NCBI RefSeq assembly: GCF_000002865.3
Contig: NW_001865044.1
Location: 387,525 to 451,524, forward strand
Length of the DNA: 64,000 bases
Reading direction: 5' to 3'
Origin: Monosiga brevicollis MX1
Taxonomy: Eukaryota; Opisthokonta; Choanoflagellata; Craspedida; Salpingoecidae
A program made the position numbers and the translations under genes. Of the stretch, positions 1 to 11,504 are shown piece by piece. The notes below the pieces were generated by a model. The model was not told the origin of the DNA, made no database searches, and worked only from the letters and a program-made list of their open reading frames with translations. The stretch's first letter is position 1; every line of letters begins with the position of its first letter.

Positions 1-2883
1 TAGGGCTAGCATGAGGCTGACTTCAAGAGCAGTGCGAGGCTTGCCCAGGCCACGAGCTGACGTGCAGGGCACATCCATCGCCGTTGAAACGTTGACCATC
101 ACGATTGAGGTCCCGGGAATCGCACTGACGTTGTGCTTGGTGGCGTGGCCTACAGCCGCCTCGAGTGACAAGCGGTAGCGCCTGATTGTACGCGCATCCT
201 CAGCGCTGACGCTAGAGGAGTCATCCCCAGACATCTATTGACGAAACAATCCAGCGCCGGCGTGTGAGGCAAGGTGCTACTACATGCTACTACGGGCTTT
301 GCAACAACATCTGGTTCTGACACGTGGCGAGCCGGAAGCAAGGTCCTCGACGCACCCGATCCAGCACTTCAAAAGCGTTGAAAAAAGCAAAAGGGAATTG
401 TCGCGAGTGTGCAATGGTATCGGGGTCGCTGAGCTTGCTGCACACAATGTTATGGTATTTTTTATTAACCTGCAGGTGAAGAGCGGTGGGTGTGAAACGT
501 GAGCTCACACGAGCAAGTCGACCAAGCCTCGCATTCCCTCTCTTTTTTTCTTATCTCTTCTTCTTTTTGGTTTCAAGCAGACATCATGCGCTCAAGGGCA
601 ACGGGGCAACGGGCAAACTCTGACCTGGGCTTGGACAAGGTTGCGTAGGTTGCGCAGCATGGCCATGAACGGAAGCTTGCGCTTGTCCATCAGGCGTTCC
701 CAAGTTTCGGCCTTGTTGCCGTGAGCAGACACCTACAATCGTGCCCCAACAAACCCAACCAACGGAGATGATAGAGGTGAGGTCATGAGGACGGTGCGAG
801 TGTGAGTGCAAAGCAGTGCAGTTGATATTGATCTCTCAGATCGGACAGAATCAACTGGATGCATCGGCAAGCGGACCTGTGTCTCCCAGGTAATGGGAAC
901 GGCCAAACGCATGCGCTGGCCGGCGCGCTCCGGATCCCAAACCCCCTCCAGTCCGGCCAGGCGGAATTCGTCCGAGGTGTTAGGATAGGGCTTGCCTAGA
1001 ACGCCCATGACCAGGCGGGCAGGTTGAACCACGTGCAGCTTGCGAATGAGTTGCTTGAGGCTGAAAGTCAGTTTTTCCAAGTCCTGTACCATGTCAGGGC
1101 ATACAAGTTCCATGTATCAGTAAGGTTGCGAGGATGGACCACCCCCCCACGTTCTTCCGGCATTGCCCCGACGCAACTGCCATCAAACAAAGACAGGCAT
1201 GGAAGGTACAAGTGTGTACCTCGGGATCTTCGCTCAGATGGGACATGGTGCGTTGCGCAGGGGCCGATGGTTCCTCGCGCTGGGTGTGGCGCACGTCTTT
1301 GCTGGCAGGCTTCTTCTTCTTGCTCTTGTTGTACTTGGCCAGCTGATACTCGTCAAAGTCAGCAAATTTGTCGATCATGGCCTGGGCAAGAGAGCAAGAC
1401 AAGGACATCCGTAAGATACCCGTGAGTTATCTCTCGAAGACGGATCGTCGGCTTGCTGTCGGGACGGGCAGCGAGGTTGCCTGAACCCAACGGGCAAACG
1501 GCAGGGTCATACCTTGCGCAAGGCAGCCGGTAGGCTGCCATAGCGGACGGACGAGTCGCGCGTGTACAGGGTTTGAAAAAGTTCAGCCACAGCGATCCAA
1601 TCACTGGGAAGCCGGACGGCATCTGATAAATACTTGCGCAGGTAACAACGGCAATCTGGTAGCGTGGCTGCGACCGCCAGCACAAAATTGGCCGCTACGA
1701 TACGGGAGGGACAGCGAGATGAGGCACAGGTGTTGATCCAAACCACACAAAGAAGCATAGGCCGAGCATGGATGGCGTCTGGACGATTGATGGAAACGAG
1801 GCTTTTTGAAAAAAAAAGCAAGGGAAAACGCAAGGATGCCTGGTCTTCAGGTGTAGGGCAGGAGGGTGGTGTGTGTGTGGTTGTCTTGAGAGACTGCTTC
1901 GTACCCGTGCGAATATTGAGTTCTTGGCGAGTGTACAGGGCGGCTTTGAGGATGAATTCAGCGTCGTACACGGCCAGTTCGCGAATCAGCTTGATGAGCT
2001 GACGGCGGGTTGGATTGGCACGGTCGGTCCAGTCTGGTGAGCCAATCAAGGCGGCACTGAGGGCATTGATAAGCCGGGCCTTGAGGTCGGCAGTAATCTC
2101 GGCTTCTGTGGCATGTTTGGCATCCACCCCCGAGCCCAGCGTGGCCTGTTCGTGAGCGGCGCGTTGTGCTTCGAGGGCGCTGGCTTGGATTGCGCGCGTC
2201 TCCGCTTGCAGTTCGGCCAGTGCGGCCGCCTCGCGAAGAGCTGGGGCGGTATCGGTAGATTCGGGGGTAGCTGTGGGCTTTGATTTTGCTGAAGCTGCCT
2301 CAGAAAGAAGTAGACCCCCGTTCTGATCCAATGCGCTACCTAGAAGTGGATTGCTGACCTGCAGGCCAAGGGGCTGGGCGTGCCGCGTCGTGGGTCCAGC
2401 GAGTAGGTCGGAGCCACTGGTCAGAGCATGGGTGGCGGTGTTCGATGTGTGGGTTGCGCGTGTTGTCGGTGCCAGCGTCAGGTCGGACTTTAGATCAACA
2501 TGGGTCAGGTGAGGATTGTGCAGGGTCGGTCGCGGCTGCGGAGCCGTGTGGGGCGCTGGCGTGGCCTCGGGGAGTGGTGTGCACAGGTGCGGGTTGTCCA
2601 AACGCGCATCGAGCTGCAGCGCCGTGCTCCGAGGTACAGCAGCGTGGCCAACAAGAGGCCCGGCAGTGGATCCCGACAGGCTCTGGGGCTGAGTGGAAAG
2701 TGTAGAGCTTTGCAAGAGAGGTGTAGAGCTTTGCAAGAGAGGATTGCGCAGGGAGGAGCCGAGCTGTAGCCCATCGCTGCCGGACCTACCCCCGGGGTGG
2801 GCGGGTGCCAATGTCTGCAGGAGCAGGTGATTCTGCAGATCCCGAGACTGGGGATTGGCGGCGGCGGCCAATGCTGGCGCCAT
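1..2883 (-). CDS. TEP1: TEP1-like TROVE-domain protein (N-terminal part, runs off left edge)
   Basis: Homologue of telomerase/vault-associated protein 1, an RNA-binding TROVE protein. Minus-strand exons read as 2883-1905, 1694-1513, 1381-1220, 1083-877, 732-625, 469-356 and 234-<1, joined by GT-AG introns in continuous phase. The first ~280 residues are low complexity with repeated LLQSST-type units. TROVE follows with family-typical stretches: YTRQELNIRT, RLPSDWIAVAELFQ, KFADFDEYQLAKYN, LHVVQPARLVMGVLG, WERLMDKRKLPFMAMLRN and HSRQFPFAFFNAFEVLD, in the same order as in animal TEP1. The last exon starts a vWA-like segment (IPGTSIVMVNVSTAMD), so the rest lies left of the window. Start chosen as the first ATG of the long exon. 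Animal TEP1 goes on to NACHT and WD40 domains; whether this one does cannot be seen. The family is clear, and Ro60 is less likely because of the TEP1-type exon content. Confidence 0.88.
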
Positions 2884-3536
2884 GGCTGGGTGCTATTGTT
2901 ATCGTTGTTGTGAGTGCCGTTGTTGTTGTTGTTGCTGCTCAATCAATCGGATCTGGAAAAAAGGTTGGCCAGTGCTCGCACTCTGCCAGCCGTGCACACA
3001 CACATATACACCTACAAGAATCAAGCCGAATGCGCAAGGTGAGAGGGCCAGCGAGCCAGCAGTCCCGAAGCATCCCAAACTCCGATCCATTGCCATTGAC
3101 ACGCTTGGCATCAGCAACGCCACTGCACATATCGACTGCCATTGCCACTTACCACCAAGCAGAAAATGAGCACCTCGCTGCCTCTTGTTACGCCCTTGTA
3201 GCTTTGTGTGTGAATGCGTGTGTGTGTGTGTTTCTCTCTTTTGTCGCACACACCTTCCGCGTTGGGATGGGAAGAAGATGCAGGGTATTATAGAGTTGTT
3301 GAAGGTGTGTGTAGACGTAAGCTTGCTATGTTGGCGGATATGTTGTAGAGGCATGGGGGATAAATGACGAGGGCCAAAGATAGTTGGTTCGTCTAAATAC
3401 GGATGATTGTGCTAAAAATAATAGCAACAAATCGATTTTTTTTTTTTTTGGCAGTCACTTCACTGTCGTGTGTGTGAGTTGTTGCTGCTCTGCCTTTTCT
3501 TCTTCTTCTGCTTCTTCTCACTCACTCACTCACATT
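2884..3536. other. Intergenic spacer between TEP1-like 5' end and enoyl-CoA hydratase 3' end
   Basis: No coding signal supported. The stretch holds a short GTT/GCT triplet tract near 2907-2937, a TG/CT-rich stretch near 3205-3240, a T run near 3437-3450 and a CTT/CACT run near 3500-3535. It would hold the promoter of the leftward TEP1-like gene, but no motif is recognisable. Confidence 0.5.
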
Positions 3537-5259
3537 TCAATCAAAGTTGGGCTTGCGCTTTTCCACAATTGCTGCCAAGCCCTCTTTCATGTCTGCATGG
3601 GCATAGCAGTGGGCCTGGGCATCCGCCTCGCGCTGCAAGGCACGCTCGAGGCCGACCTCGTTCTGGCGCCTGGCGACCGGTTCCAACAACACGTGCGAAA
3701 GCACTTGCCCATGAGATGTGTCCTCTTGTGGCTGAGCCTTTGACTCGGGCTGGGGCTCGGGCGCAAGATCACGTACCGCAGCGTTTGGACCAAGGTTTGA
3801 ACAGCAATGGCTGATTGATCATTGATTTTCTCAGCAATCTTCAGGGCCTCGGGCAAGACGTCATCAGCATCGTGCACCGAGAGCGCCAGACCACGTCGAA
3901 CAGCCTCCTCGCCCTTGATTTTCTGTGTTGTTGTTTTTGTTGTTGTTGTTCATAGTACAGCCTCGATGAGACGGCCAACCCAATTTGGATGGGGGACAGC
4001 AAAAAAAAAAAAAAATCAACAGACCTCGCCGGTGAAGAGCATGCGGGCAGCCAGCTGGGGCCCGATGGCCTGCTGCACAAAGTGGGTGGCGGCCATGCCA
4101 GGGTGAAGGCCCAGGCCTACAAAAGTGTAGCCCAGCAAGGCATCACGGGCTACCACCCGCAAGTCACAGGCTGTGGCCAAGCACAGGCCCGCACCAATGG
4201 CATGTCTAAGCAAGGGCCAGGTGGATGGCGTTTAACCAGATGGGAGCGGCAATCGCACATAGGGGAATGAGCCAGGGCCACGAGAGGACAAACGAGTCAC
4301 TTGTGGCAGGATGTGAGCTCGCTGGATGGAAACAAACGCTCTTTGCTATCTCTCCCCAACACACACGGGCACGGACACCGACACGGACACGGACACGGAG
4401 ACGGGAACACAGGCACAGACACGGACACGGACACAGACACACAGACACAGACAGAGACAGAGACAGAGACACAGAAATACCGACACCGACACCATGTGTA
4501 AGCTCGCGACACGGGGCAGCCTACCCATTGATGGCGGCAATGACGGGCACGCGAAGTTGGCGGATGCAGAGGAAACGGTGGTAAAAATCGAGCATAGCCG
4601 CTGTGTTAACGCTGGCATCAGAGGCCACGCGTTCATTCAAAAAGTCCAGGTCTCCACCGGCGCTAAACGCCGAGCCAGCCCCGGTGAGGACCACGCTTCG
4701 AATGCTCCTAGCAACACGACCGAAATCCGGTGAGCAGAACCGCAATTTTGGCATCAAAACATGACAAAGACGCGGTCAAATTTGGGTGGGACAGGAGACT
4801 TGGCACATGGCGTGCATAACGTCTTTGTCCTTTCTTTGGCGTGGGGCCGAATGACGGCGGAAGCAGCAATGACCGAATGTCAACATCACACACAAAACGG
4901 TGTTGCAGCTTACTTGTCGGCGTTGATCTGGGGGATGAGCTCTTGCAGTGCATCGCCCATCGTCTCTGCCAAGACACGCCAAGCACGGTCACAAACATGT
5001 CGCCGCCCCGTGAGTCCTGGCGCGGGCCCTGTCGTCAACGCGGGCGCGGGCCACGACGAAAGGCCGTACCAGTCAGAGCGTTGAGCGTCTTGGGCTGATT
5101 GAGTGAGATGACCAAGGTGTCGTCTTCGCGGGCAGTGGTCACCAGACAACCCATGCTGCGCTGAGTCGCCCGCAGTTGCATACCCATCCGCCACATCTGG
5201 CGGCCACCAGTCCGTGCGACTGCCGCCATGCCCACCAACTTGCTCACTGCGGTTGCCAT
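3537..5259 (-). CDS. Enoyl-CoA hydratase/isomerase family protein, probably mitochondrial
   Basis: Crotonase-fold enzyme, likely hydrating 2-enoyl-CoA in fatty-acid or branched-chain acid oxidation. Exons 5259-5070, 4965-4914, 4707-4525, 4205-4025, 3922-3777 and 3669-3537 sum to 885 nt in perfect phase (294 aa, about family length plus a leader). The N-terminal ~38 residues lack acidic residues and carry several Arg, as in a mitochondrial presequence. Family motifs: LNQPKTLNALT, the oxyanion-hole segment GAGSAFSAGGDLDFL, AINGHAIGAGLCLATACDLR, FVGLGLHPGMAATHF, and the C-terminal EADAQAHCYAHADMKEGL ending KRKPNFD. There is no peroxisomal SKL tail. The third intron carries a hexanucleotide repeat. 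The exact substrate cannot be told from sequence. Confidence 0.9.
4360..4492. repeat. Hexanucleotide (GGACAC/ACAGAC)n minisatellite in enoyl-CoA hydratase intron
   Basis: Degenerate 6-bp repeats (ggacac, acagac, gacaga) lying wholly inside the 4524-4206 intron. It gives open frames on both strands with RDRDRD/HGHGHR or SVSVSV peptides, which are artefacts of the repeat. Confidence 0.9.
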
Positions 5260-6236
5260 CCTGCCTGTCTTGTCACTCGCACTTGCCAACGCCCTGGGGT
5301 CGCGCCAAAAGTAAAATACATCTGATCCAATATTATTACCAAATTGTATTGTCATGTCAATGCCTCTTTTGCCATGTTACGTCATACAACGCCGGAGCAT
5401 GTCGCAAAAGCATGCAGGTGTGGAAAGTTATGCTAATTAGCCCTTGGCCTGAGGGATATGTGTGTGACAGTGCGACCAGTCCACGCCACCGTGTTTTCTT
5501 TTGTTCGGATGATGAGAGGAGTCCACACGTTCGTTGGTTCGTTCGTTCCTTATCTCTGGATATGCATACAACTGCAAGCCAAATTCTAAATCGGTCCACC
5601 TCACATCTCTCTCTTTTCTCTCTCTCGTTTCTCGTTTCGATCTGAAAAGCGAGAAAGAGAGAGGAGAGATCAGAGAGAGACGAGAGAGAGAGAGAGGCCA
5701 CTCACACACTCTTACTCTCTCTCTCTCTGTGCGCCACACACGCATACTATAAAAGGCAGAGCCCAACTTGTGTTGGTTTATGGTCATCTTTCAAGTTGGC
5801 GCTGCCTTTTCCATCTCCTAGAAGGGGTGTGTGCGTGCGTGCGTGCATCTGTCCTTTTGCGGGTGGGTGTGCAGATGCTTGAATGTGTGTGGGTGTGTTG
5901 AGGTTTTGCTGTCGTGGGTCTTGTTGGGAACAGGGAGCTTTGTTTGCTGTTCGACCCTTTGAGGGTGCGAGGCGGTCGATGGCAAAAAAGGCATGAGAAT
6001 CATGCGGGTCCAAAGCTAGCCGCCGCCTTCCCCGCCATACCTCGCTTGTCCTGGGCATCGTGGGGTTGAAAGCGCTTGGGCTACAAGTTGCTGTACCCTC
6101 GGACAGACTTTGCAAGCCCATCCCAACGGCCGCTGGGCTAGGACAAGCAAGGCCTTGCTCAAGACACCACCACCACCTGTTTGGCCGACGCGTGCTGCAC
6201 TCGGGTGAACATCCCACCACCACCACACCCATCGGC
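5260..6236. other. Intergenic region with CT/GA tracts
   Basis: Lies between the enoyl-CoA hydratase start (leftward) and the zinc-finger gene start (rightward), so it should hold two divergent promoters. Visible: polypyrimidine then polypurine tracts at about 5605-5730, GT-rich tracts at 5828-5900, and a TATAAAA-like sequence near 5748. No gene supported. Confidence 0.5.
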
Positions 6237-7831
6237 ATGGAAGAACAAGGGTTTCCTTGCGCACACCCGGGCTGCGGCAAGATTTTCACCCAGGTTAGAG
6301 AACCGACCCACAGCTGACGCATGGTCCGGCACGCAAGCGCCTGGAGCAACATGCTCACGCTTTGATCCCGTGCCCCACTAGAAACGGAATTTGCGCCGAC
6401 ATGAGAAGTTGCATCTGGACAATCGGCCTCGATTTCCCTGCTCCTTTCAGGACTGCACTGCCGAGTTCTCCCGCCGCTCAGACCTTCGCATTCATCAGCG
6501 CACCCACGCCATGCTGCATCCCGAAGAACACCGTTGCCCCATTGCAAGCTGCAAAAAGGCCTTTCTTCGCTCCAGCGACCTCAAGGTACACCCGCACGCT
6601 ACCTGGCCCCGTTCCCCGTTCACCGGCCACACTTGGCATGGATGTCGATGGTGGGACGCCCTGTGTATCGTCGCAAAATCGCGTGTTCGGCCCTTCACCC
6701 TGACACCATCGCTCCCCTCCCCTCCTGCTCTTGGTGCCGTCCGTGCCACAGCTGCACATGCGCAGACACAGCAATGATCGCAAGTATCCATGTGATGTCT
6801 GCCACAAACTCTTCTACCGACCCTGCGACGTAGCCACGCACATGCAGCGTTGCCACGGCCCAACTCCCGCCACCTCAGCGCATTCATCCACCTCCAGCGC
6901 CTCCCCGGAGAGCGTCTCTTCCTGCCCATCAAATTCTGCCTCGATCATCACCCCCAAACCAGAGCCACAGTGTACACGCCCTGTTCATGGTGCCCCACAA
7001 GACTCGGACCAAAGCCGATCATTGGTTCAGCCCAGCAATGTCGTCCGCCGTACCGGCTCTTGTTGTGGCCAGAGCGCCCCGAGCCCGACTGCGACGGCAG
7101 CGCTAGGTGACCGCAGTGCTCGTGCATCCGCAGGACAATACACTCCGCCTAGCCTCTGCGCCGCTACCTCAAGCCCTGATCAAGACGCGCCAACGTCATT
7201 CCTCCCGCCCAAGGACAATGGCCTTCTCCTGTTATCTCAAGCCGTTGCCCATGAGGACCCGCATCGTTGGCAAGTGTGCCCCTGCGGTGCCAACTGTCGC
7301 TGTGCAGATTGTCGCTGGTGCGTGGACCAGTTCTGAGCTCACCGTTTGTTTCTGAGATTCCAAGCACCCTCACGATTGTTACATAGTGCCGCCTCTTGTG
7401 CCAATAGGGCGACGCAGGCAGCAGCACAGGTTGCGCCTGCCATTGTTGGGTCCCAGCCACGGGCTATCCCGGACAGTCTCACTCAGCGGAATGGTGACCC
7501 GAGCTCATCGTCCGCCCGGGCCAACATCGCCTTTGCCCCTCTCTTAAATTTGCTACGGGAGGAGCAGCTCGCAACATCTTCCGTAGATGAGCTTCAGGGC
7601 CACCTCTGCCAGTGGTCCGACTGTTCTTGTGGCCCTGCTTGCACCTGCATGCGTGATTGCGATTGGTGCGTTCAAACATGTCTTGATCGCATCGAGCGTC
7701 GCGCCTTGAACGGCCACTGCTGCTCGATCTCTTTCTCATGGGACTGTGTGCTTTGTAGTGGCTCGAAACCCAAGACGACCGAGGATTGGCAGCAATTTTT
7801 TGACATTCTTCAGGTTCTCCTCAAGTCTTAG
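6237..7831 (+). CDS. C2H2 zinc-finger protein with C-terminal CxCGxxCxC cysteine motifs
   Basis: Probable DNA-binding transcription factor. Exons 6237-6293, 6382-6585 and 6752 onward join in frame to give four C2H2 fingers: FPCAHPGCGKIFTQ..LRRHEKLH, FPCSFQDCTAEFSRRSDLRIH, HRCPIASCKKAFLRSSDLK..HMRRH, and YPCDVCHKLFYRPCDVATHMQ. A Ser/Pro/Thr-rich linker follows, then CPCGANCRCADCRWC (7277-7320). A TGA at 7334 is bypassed if an intron GTGCGT (7318) to an AG near 7409 is removed. That keeps the same frame and brings in a second cysteine motif, CSCGPACTCMRDCDWC (7622-7669), before the stop at 7829-7831. The repeated motif argues that both parts are one protein. The pattern resembles copper-binding Cys clusters of fungal metal regulators and the Cys-rich tail idea of MTF-1, so metal sensing is inferred. 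An upstream in-frame ATG at 6060 is possible. Confidence 0.75.
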
Positions 7832-8221
7832 TCGGCAGCAGCTTTGAGGCTGTCTTTGTGTTGTGTCTGCAAGCTTGTCCACCGCGCGCCCGCTGGCACT
7901 CCTTTTGTGTTTGCTCGCTCCATGGTAGTTCTCGCCGGCAAGTTTTGCTTCACATCCAGTAGGAAGGGCTCGTACCAAAGTTTGACCATGATCACTCCCT
8001 GCCAGCACGGAGGCCGTTGGCGCCCGTTCATCATATTTGACGATGCAAGGATTCATGAGACATTTAGAGTTACATCAATTGATCTGGTACTGGCTATGCC
8101 GGGGTGGTGCGAGCGGAGCTGTGCAGATGAAAGATGGACACACGTCCAGGGCACACACGTCCACATGCCGGCACGTCAGGCTATGATATCAGCATTTTCC
8201 GAAAGGCCAATGCCCTCAGGT
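7832..8221. other. Spacer between convergent zinc-finger and calponin genes
   Basis: 3' flanks of two convergent genes. No coding or repeat feature is supported. Confidence 0.4.
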
Positions 8222-10302
8222 TTATGCAGTGATGCGCTTGAGGTTGCTCAAGGTTTGCAGGACCTGCTCCCGTGTACATGTGACACAATAAGCGAGGTTG
8301 CCTGCGGTGACAAGATGTGCGGGGCTTCGCCAAGCCGATCACGATCACGACGGCGGCTGCGTCGTAGCGAGCATACCTGAACCATGTTGCTACCTTCATA
8401 GAGGTCCACCGTTTGGAAGAGGTCATCTGAACGCACCCCCTTGCTGCGGGCAAAGTCGACAAACTGGTTGATGTTTTCCATCTGCGCCACGTCAAAGCAT
8501 CGGCCGGCAGCCGCGTGAGCAATTACAGCAGCTCTAAATGAAGGCCAAAACAGGCAGGAACACACGCGCAATACTCACCTGCTTGAAAGCCAGGGAGCTC
8601 TTGTTGACCTTTGCGATGGCACCAGGCTGGATGGCATTTGCCAGAGCACACAAAGTCGTGCCATCCTTGAGCGCCTCTTGAAAATCACCTGTGGGCCGGG
8701 GTCGCAGATTGCACCGCCCAGCAGCAAAGACGAGCGTGGGAAACATTGTTGGGCATCGTTGGGCATCGACGGCGTTTGCGAAAGCAGGTGAAGGCACTGC
8801 ACATGCTTCAAGCAGCATGTCATAGTGAGGACGTACCATCCAGGGAAATCGAGGTCTTGGATTTGATCCACTCGCGGATTTCACCCTCAAGGTTCATGTC
8901 GTACTTGGAGTTCATGCGAGCCATGCGCTCGGCCAGGTCGCCGTAAGCGGCATCATCGCGCTTTTCGCTCGAGTACTTGGCATGCGAAGGCCTGTCCAAG
9001 AGAGTGAAGAGGTGATCAAAGAGCGATTCGGCCAGCCCGTCATACACGAGGACCTGGGGGGCAACTTGCGCACGTACGCGGCTCCGGCCTTGGCGGGGCG
9101 GGGTTCATCGCTGGCAGGGGCGGCACCAAACTTGTTGCTGCCGGTGGGCAGTGCCACCTTTTGTGGCACGGGCGCAATGGGCTTGCCCTAGCGCATCAAA
9201 GTGGGGCACTGTGAAGCTTGGCCGAGACAACAAGTTCCAAGGCTTCTCGCAACGAAGTCTGTGTCGCCATCAACTTACGGATTCACAGACGCGGCGCACA
9301 TTCTCGATGCACACCTGCACGGCCGACATGTTGGTGCCCTCGAAAAGATCGGCTGCATCAAGAGGTAGAGGAATGCAGTGAGTGCACAAAGGTAAGCTGG
9401 ATCAAGTTCATGGTGTCCGGCTGGGGATGAGCTTGCCATTGTGAGTGTAATTTGAGGGTCGGTTAACCTACCGGTTTGAAAGCCATCCTCGGTGCGAACT
9501 GGAGTCGGTGACGGTGATGAATGATGAGGCGTTTCGAGATGGGGTGAGCGGCAAGGGGGTGTGGGCGACGTGGAGATGAGCGACATGGGGGCATGCGGGC
9601 TGTGCTGAGCTGGCAAGGTCGCGTGCGTGGAACAAGCAGTACCGACAGTCTAATGCGCACATACCTCCGATGGTGGGCAGGGCGCTGAGAAACTGGGAGA
9701 TGTTTTCCATCTGATACGGTGAGGGCAGCAAAGACGGATGGAGGAATGAAACATCTCATCAGGCAAACAGCCAAACACACACTAAAACCAAAAAAAATAA
9801 ATAAATAAATAAATAAATGAACAATAAGGGTGTGGCGGCGCAACGGGGGTGGTACCTGCTTAAAGGCCATGGTGCCTTCGTGGACATTCCGGCAGCTTCC
9901 CGGGCGAATGGCATTCATCGTCCTGTACCACAAGGGTGGGCGTGATCCATCACCACCCGCGTTGAGTCAGTGGTATAGCTGGGTGTCTCAAGACATGGGA
10001 GCAGTGAGGGCAGCGAGAACCTACTTGCAGAGGACGACACCGTTCTTCAGCCAGCCCTGGAAGTCGCCCGTGTATTTGACGCCCGACTTTTGCTCGAGAA
10101 AAGGAATTTGCATCTTCTCGACCTCTGGATCATACTTGCTGTCCATCTAAAAATGGCTTGGCCCGTGAGGGAGGGCGGCACGATTGCGCACGATGGTCGA
10201 GCGAGAGGTGCGATGAGGGGGGGCGGCGGTGGGTTGTTCACAAACCTTTTTGCGACGATCATAGAGATCGCCGTATGCCGTCTTGACACCACGGTGCGCC
10301 AT
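8222..10302 (-). CDS. Tandem calponin-homology protein (transgelin/calponin type, two CH domains)
   Basis: Actin-binding protein of the calponin/transgelin family. Exons 10302-10246, 10146-10025, 9922-9856, 9710-9665, 9498-9472, 9352-9279, 9187-(9158; 9053)-8837, 8688-8579, 8481-8377 and 8263-8222. CH domain 1: AYGDLYDRRKK, MDSKYDPEVEK, GWLKNGVVLCK, AIRPGSCRNVHEGTMAFKQ, MENISQFL, ADLFEGTNMSAVQ. CH domain 2: DDAAYGDLAERMARMNSKYD, ALKDGTTLCALANAI, SSLAFKQ, MENINQFVDFARSKGV, TVDLYEGSNMVQVLQTL, stop. Both are type-3 CH with the family's AYG..NSKYD lead-in. The exon 9187-8837 is out of frame unless a 104-nt intron (9157-9054) is removed, which restores phase. The alternative is a one-base error in the G6 run at 9055-9060, which would keep a calponin-repeat-like LPTGSNKFGA linker. 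About 298 aa with the intron. Confidence 0.85.
9790..9819. repeat. (AAAT)n microsatellite in calponin intron
   Basis: Simple tetranucleotide run read directly, inside the intron between the 9922-9856 and 9710-9665 exons. Confidence 0.8.
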
Positions 10303-10399
10303 CCTGATGGTTCGATAGCAACGCGTCTTCAGAAACACGAATCGAGAATCCTGATGCTTGGTGCAGAAAATGCGGCGGCGGGTCGTCGTCACTGAACTC

Positions 10400-10645
<246 letters not shown>

Positions 10646-10710
10646 GTTTACATGTTATATTTTAAGAGAGGGCTCGTTTGCTCTTGTTTGGTGTGTGTGT
10701 GTGACATTCA

Positions 10711-10760
10711 NNNNNNNNNNNNNNNNNNNNNNNNNNNNNNNNNNNNNNNNNNNNNNNNNN
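10711..10760. other. Assembly gap (50 N)
   Basis: Fifty Ns. The uniform length suggests a placeholder, so the true distance is unknown. The 3' end of the MIIP-like gene falls in or beyond it. Confidence 0.98.
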
Positions 10761-11504
10761 TTCTGGATGGCGCACGCTCTGGCGTTCGGCCGCCTTGGTG
10801 CCAAAGGGCCAGCGGGCTTCACGGTCTTGCAAAGCGACGCGTGGGAGGGAGGAGGCCAAATCCGCGCTCGGTTCGGGTGCCGGGCAGCTAGCTGGAGCCA
10901 CGCGATAGGATTCATCGCAGTGCGAGCTCAGTGCCACCGAGTCTCGCCGCTGGGGGTCAGCGCCCACGCTTTTTCTCCCCGGGGAGCGAGGCGGGACATG
11001 GCGTCGAGGAAAGGATACCCGCACATACTGCAAGAGATCGTCGTCATACAACGTGTCAGTACCCCGTGCACCTTCAGGCGACGGCAGCTGTTCCGGAAAC
11101 AGACGATCGTTGACGACAAAAGCGGGCTGGCTCGGGTGTCGGCTCGGGCTGGACTGCGCAGGGTGGGCGGCCGCCAGCAGAGCCTCCAGCTGGGCCGCTT
11201 CCAGAAGCGGAGCATGGCATTCGTCGTAGTGTGCCTGCCTAAACTGGGCCAGGTGCTGGAGTTCTTCCTCGCTGTAGCGCTCCAAGTCGCCATTGTCCAA
11301 AACAGCGGCGATCCAATCGTAGCCCAACAAGGGTGAGGTTGCATCATACAGGCCGCGAGGCCGAGCCGCTGCTAGCAGCGAGCTTGCGCTTGACAAGGCC
11401 GGTCCTCGAATAGATCCCGGTTCACTCGATTGTTCTTCAGAGGCGACTGGCATCGCACCCTTGACGCGAGGCTCTTGAACCCACCCCATGGTCCCGCGAG
11501 CCAT
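10761..11504 (-). CDS. MIIP: MIIP-like protein (migration and invasion-inhibitory protein homologue), C-terminus lost in gap
   Basis: Single open exon of about 248 residues before the gap. Start ATG at 11504 (MARGTMGW). Features matching the animal MIIP C-terminal half: LLGYDWIAAVLDN, ELQHLAQFRQAHYDECH, VVNDRLFPEQLP, YVRVSFPRRHV and GRKSVGADPQRRDSVALSSHC (cf. the NDRLFPVP, HVRVSIP and RRKSFDASDTLALPRHC stretches of human MIIP). Human MIIP binds IGFBP2 and restrains cell migration, and also affects mitotic exit. The role in a protist is unknown. No transmembrane segment is visible. The tail after residue ~245 is hidden by the gap. Confidence 0.75.

Noticed and set aside
4225-4733. Overlapping frames with RDRD, HGHG, TDTD or SVSV peptides on both strands
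   Set aside because: Hexanucleotide repeat in an intron of the enoyl-CoA hydratase gene.
7346-7831. Separate gene after the zinc-finger frame
   Set aside because: Same frame and same cysteine motif as the preceding exon; better explained as the last exon of one gene.
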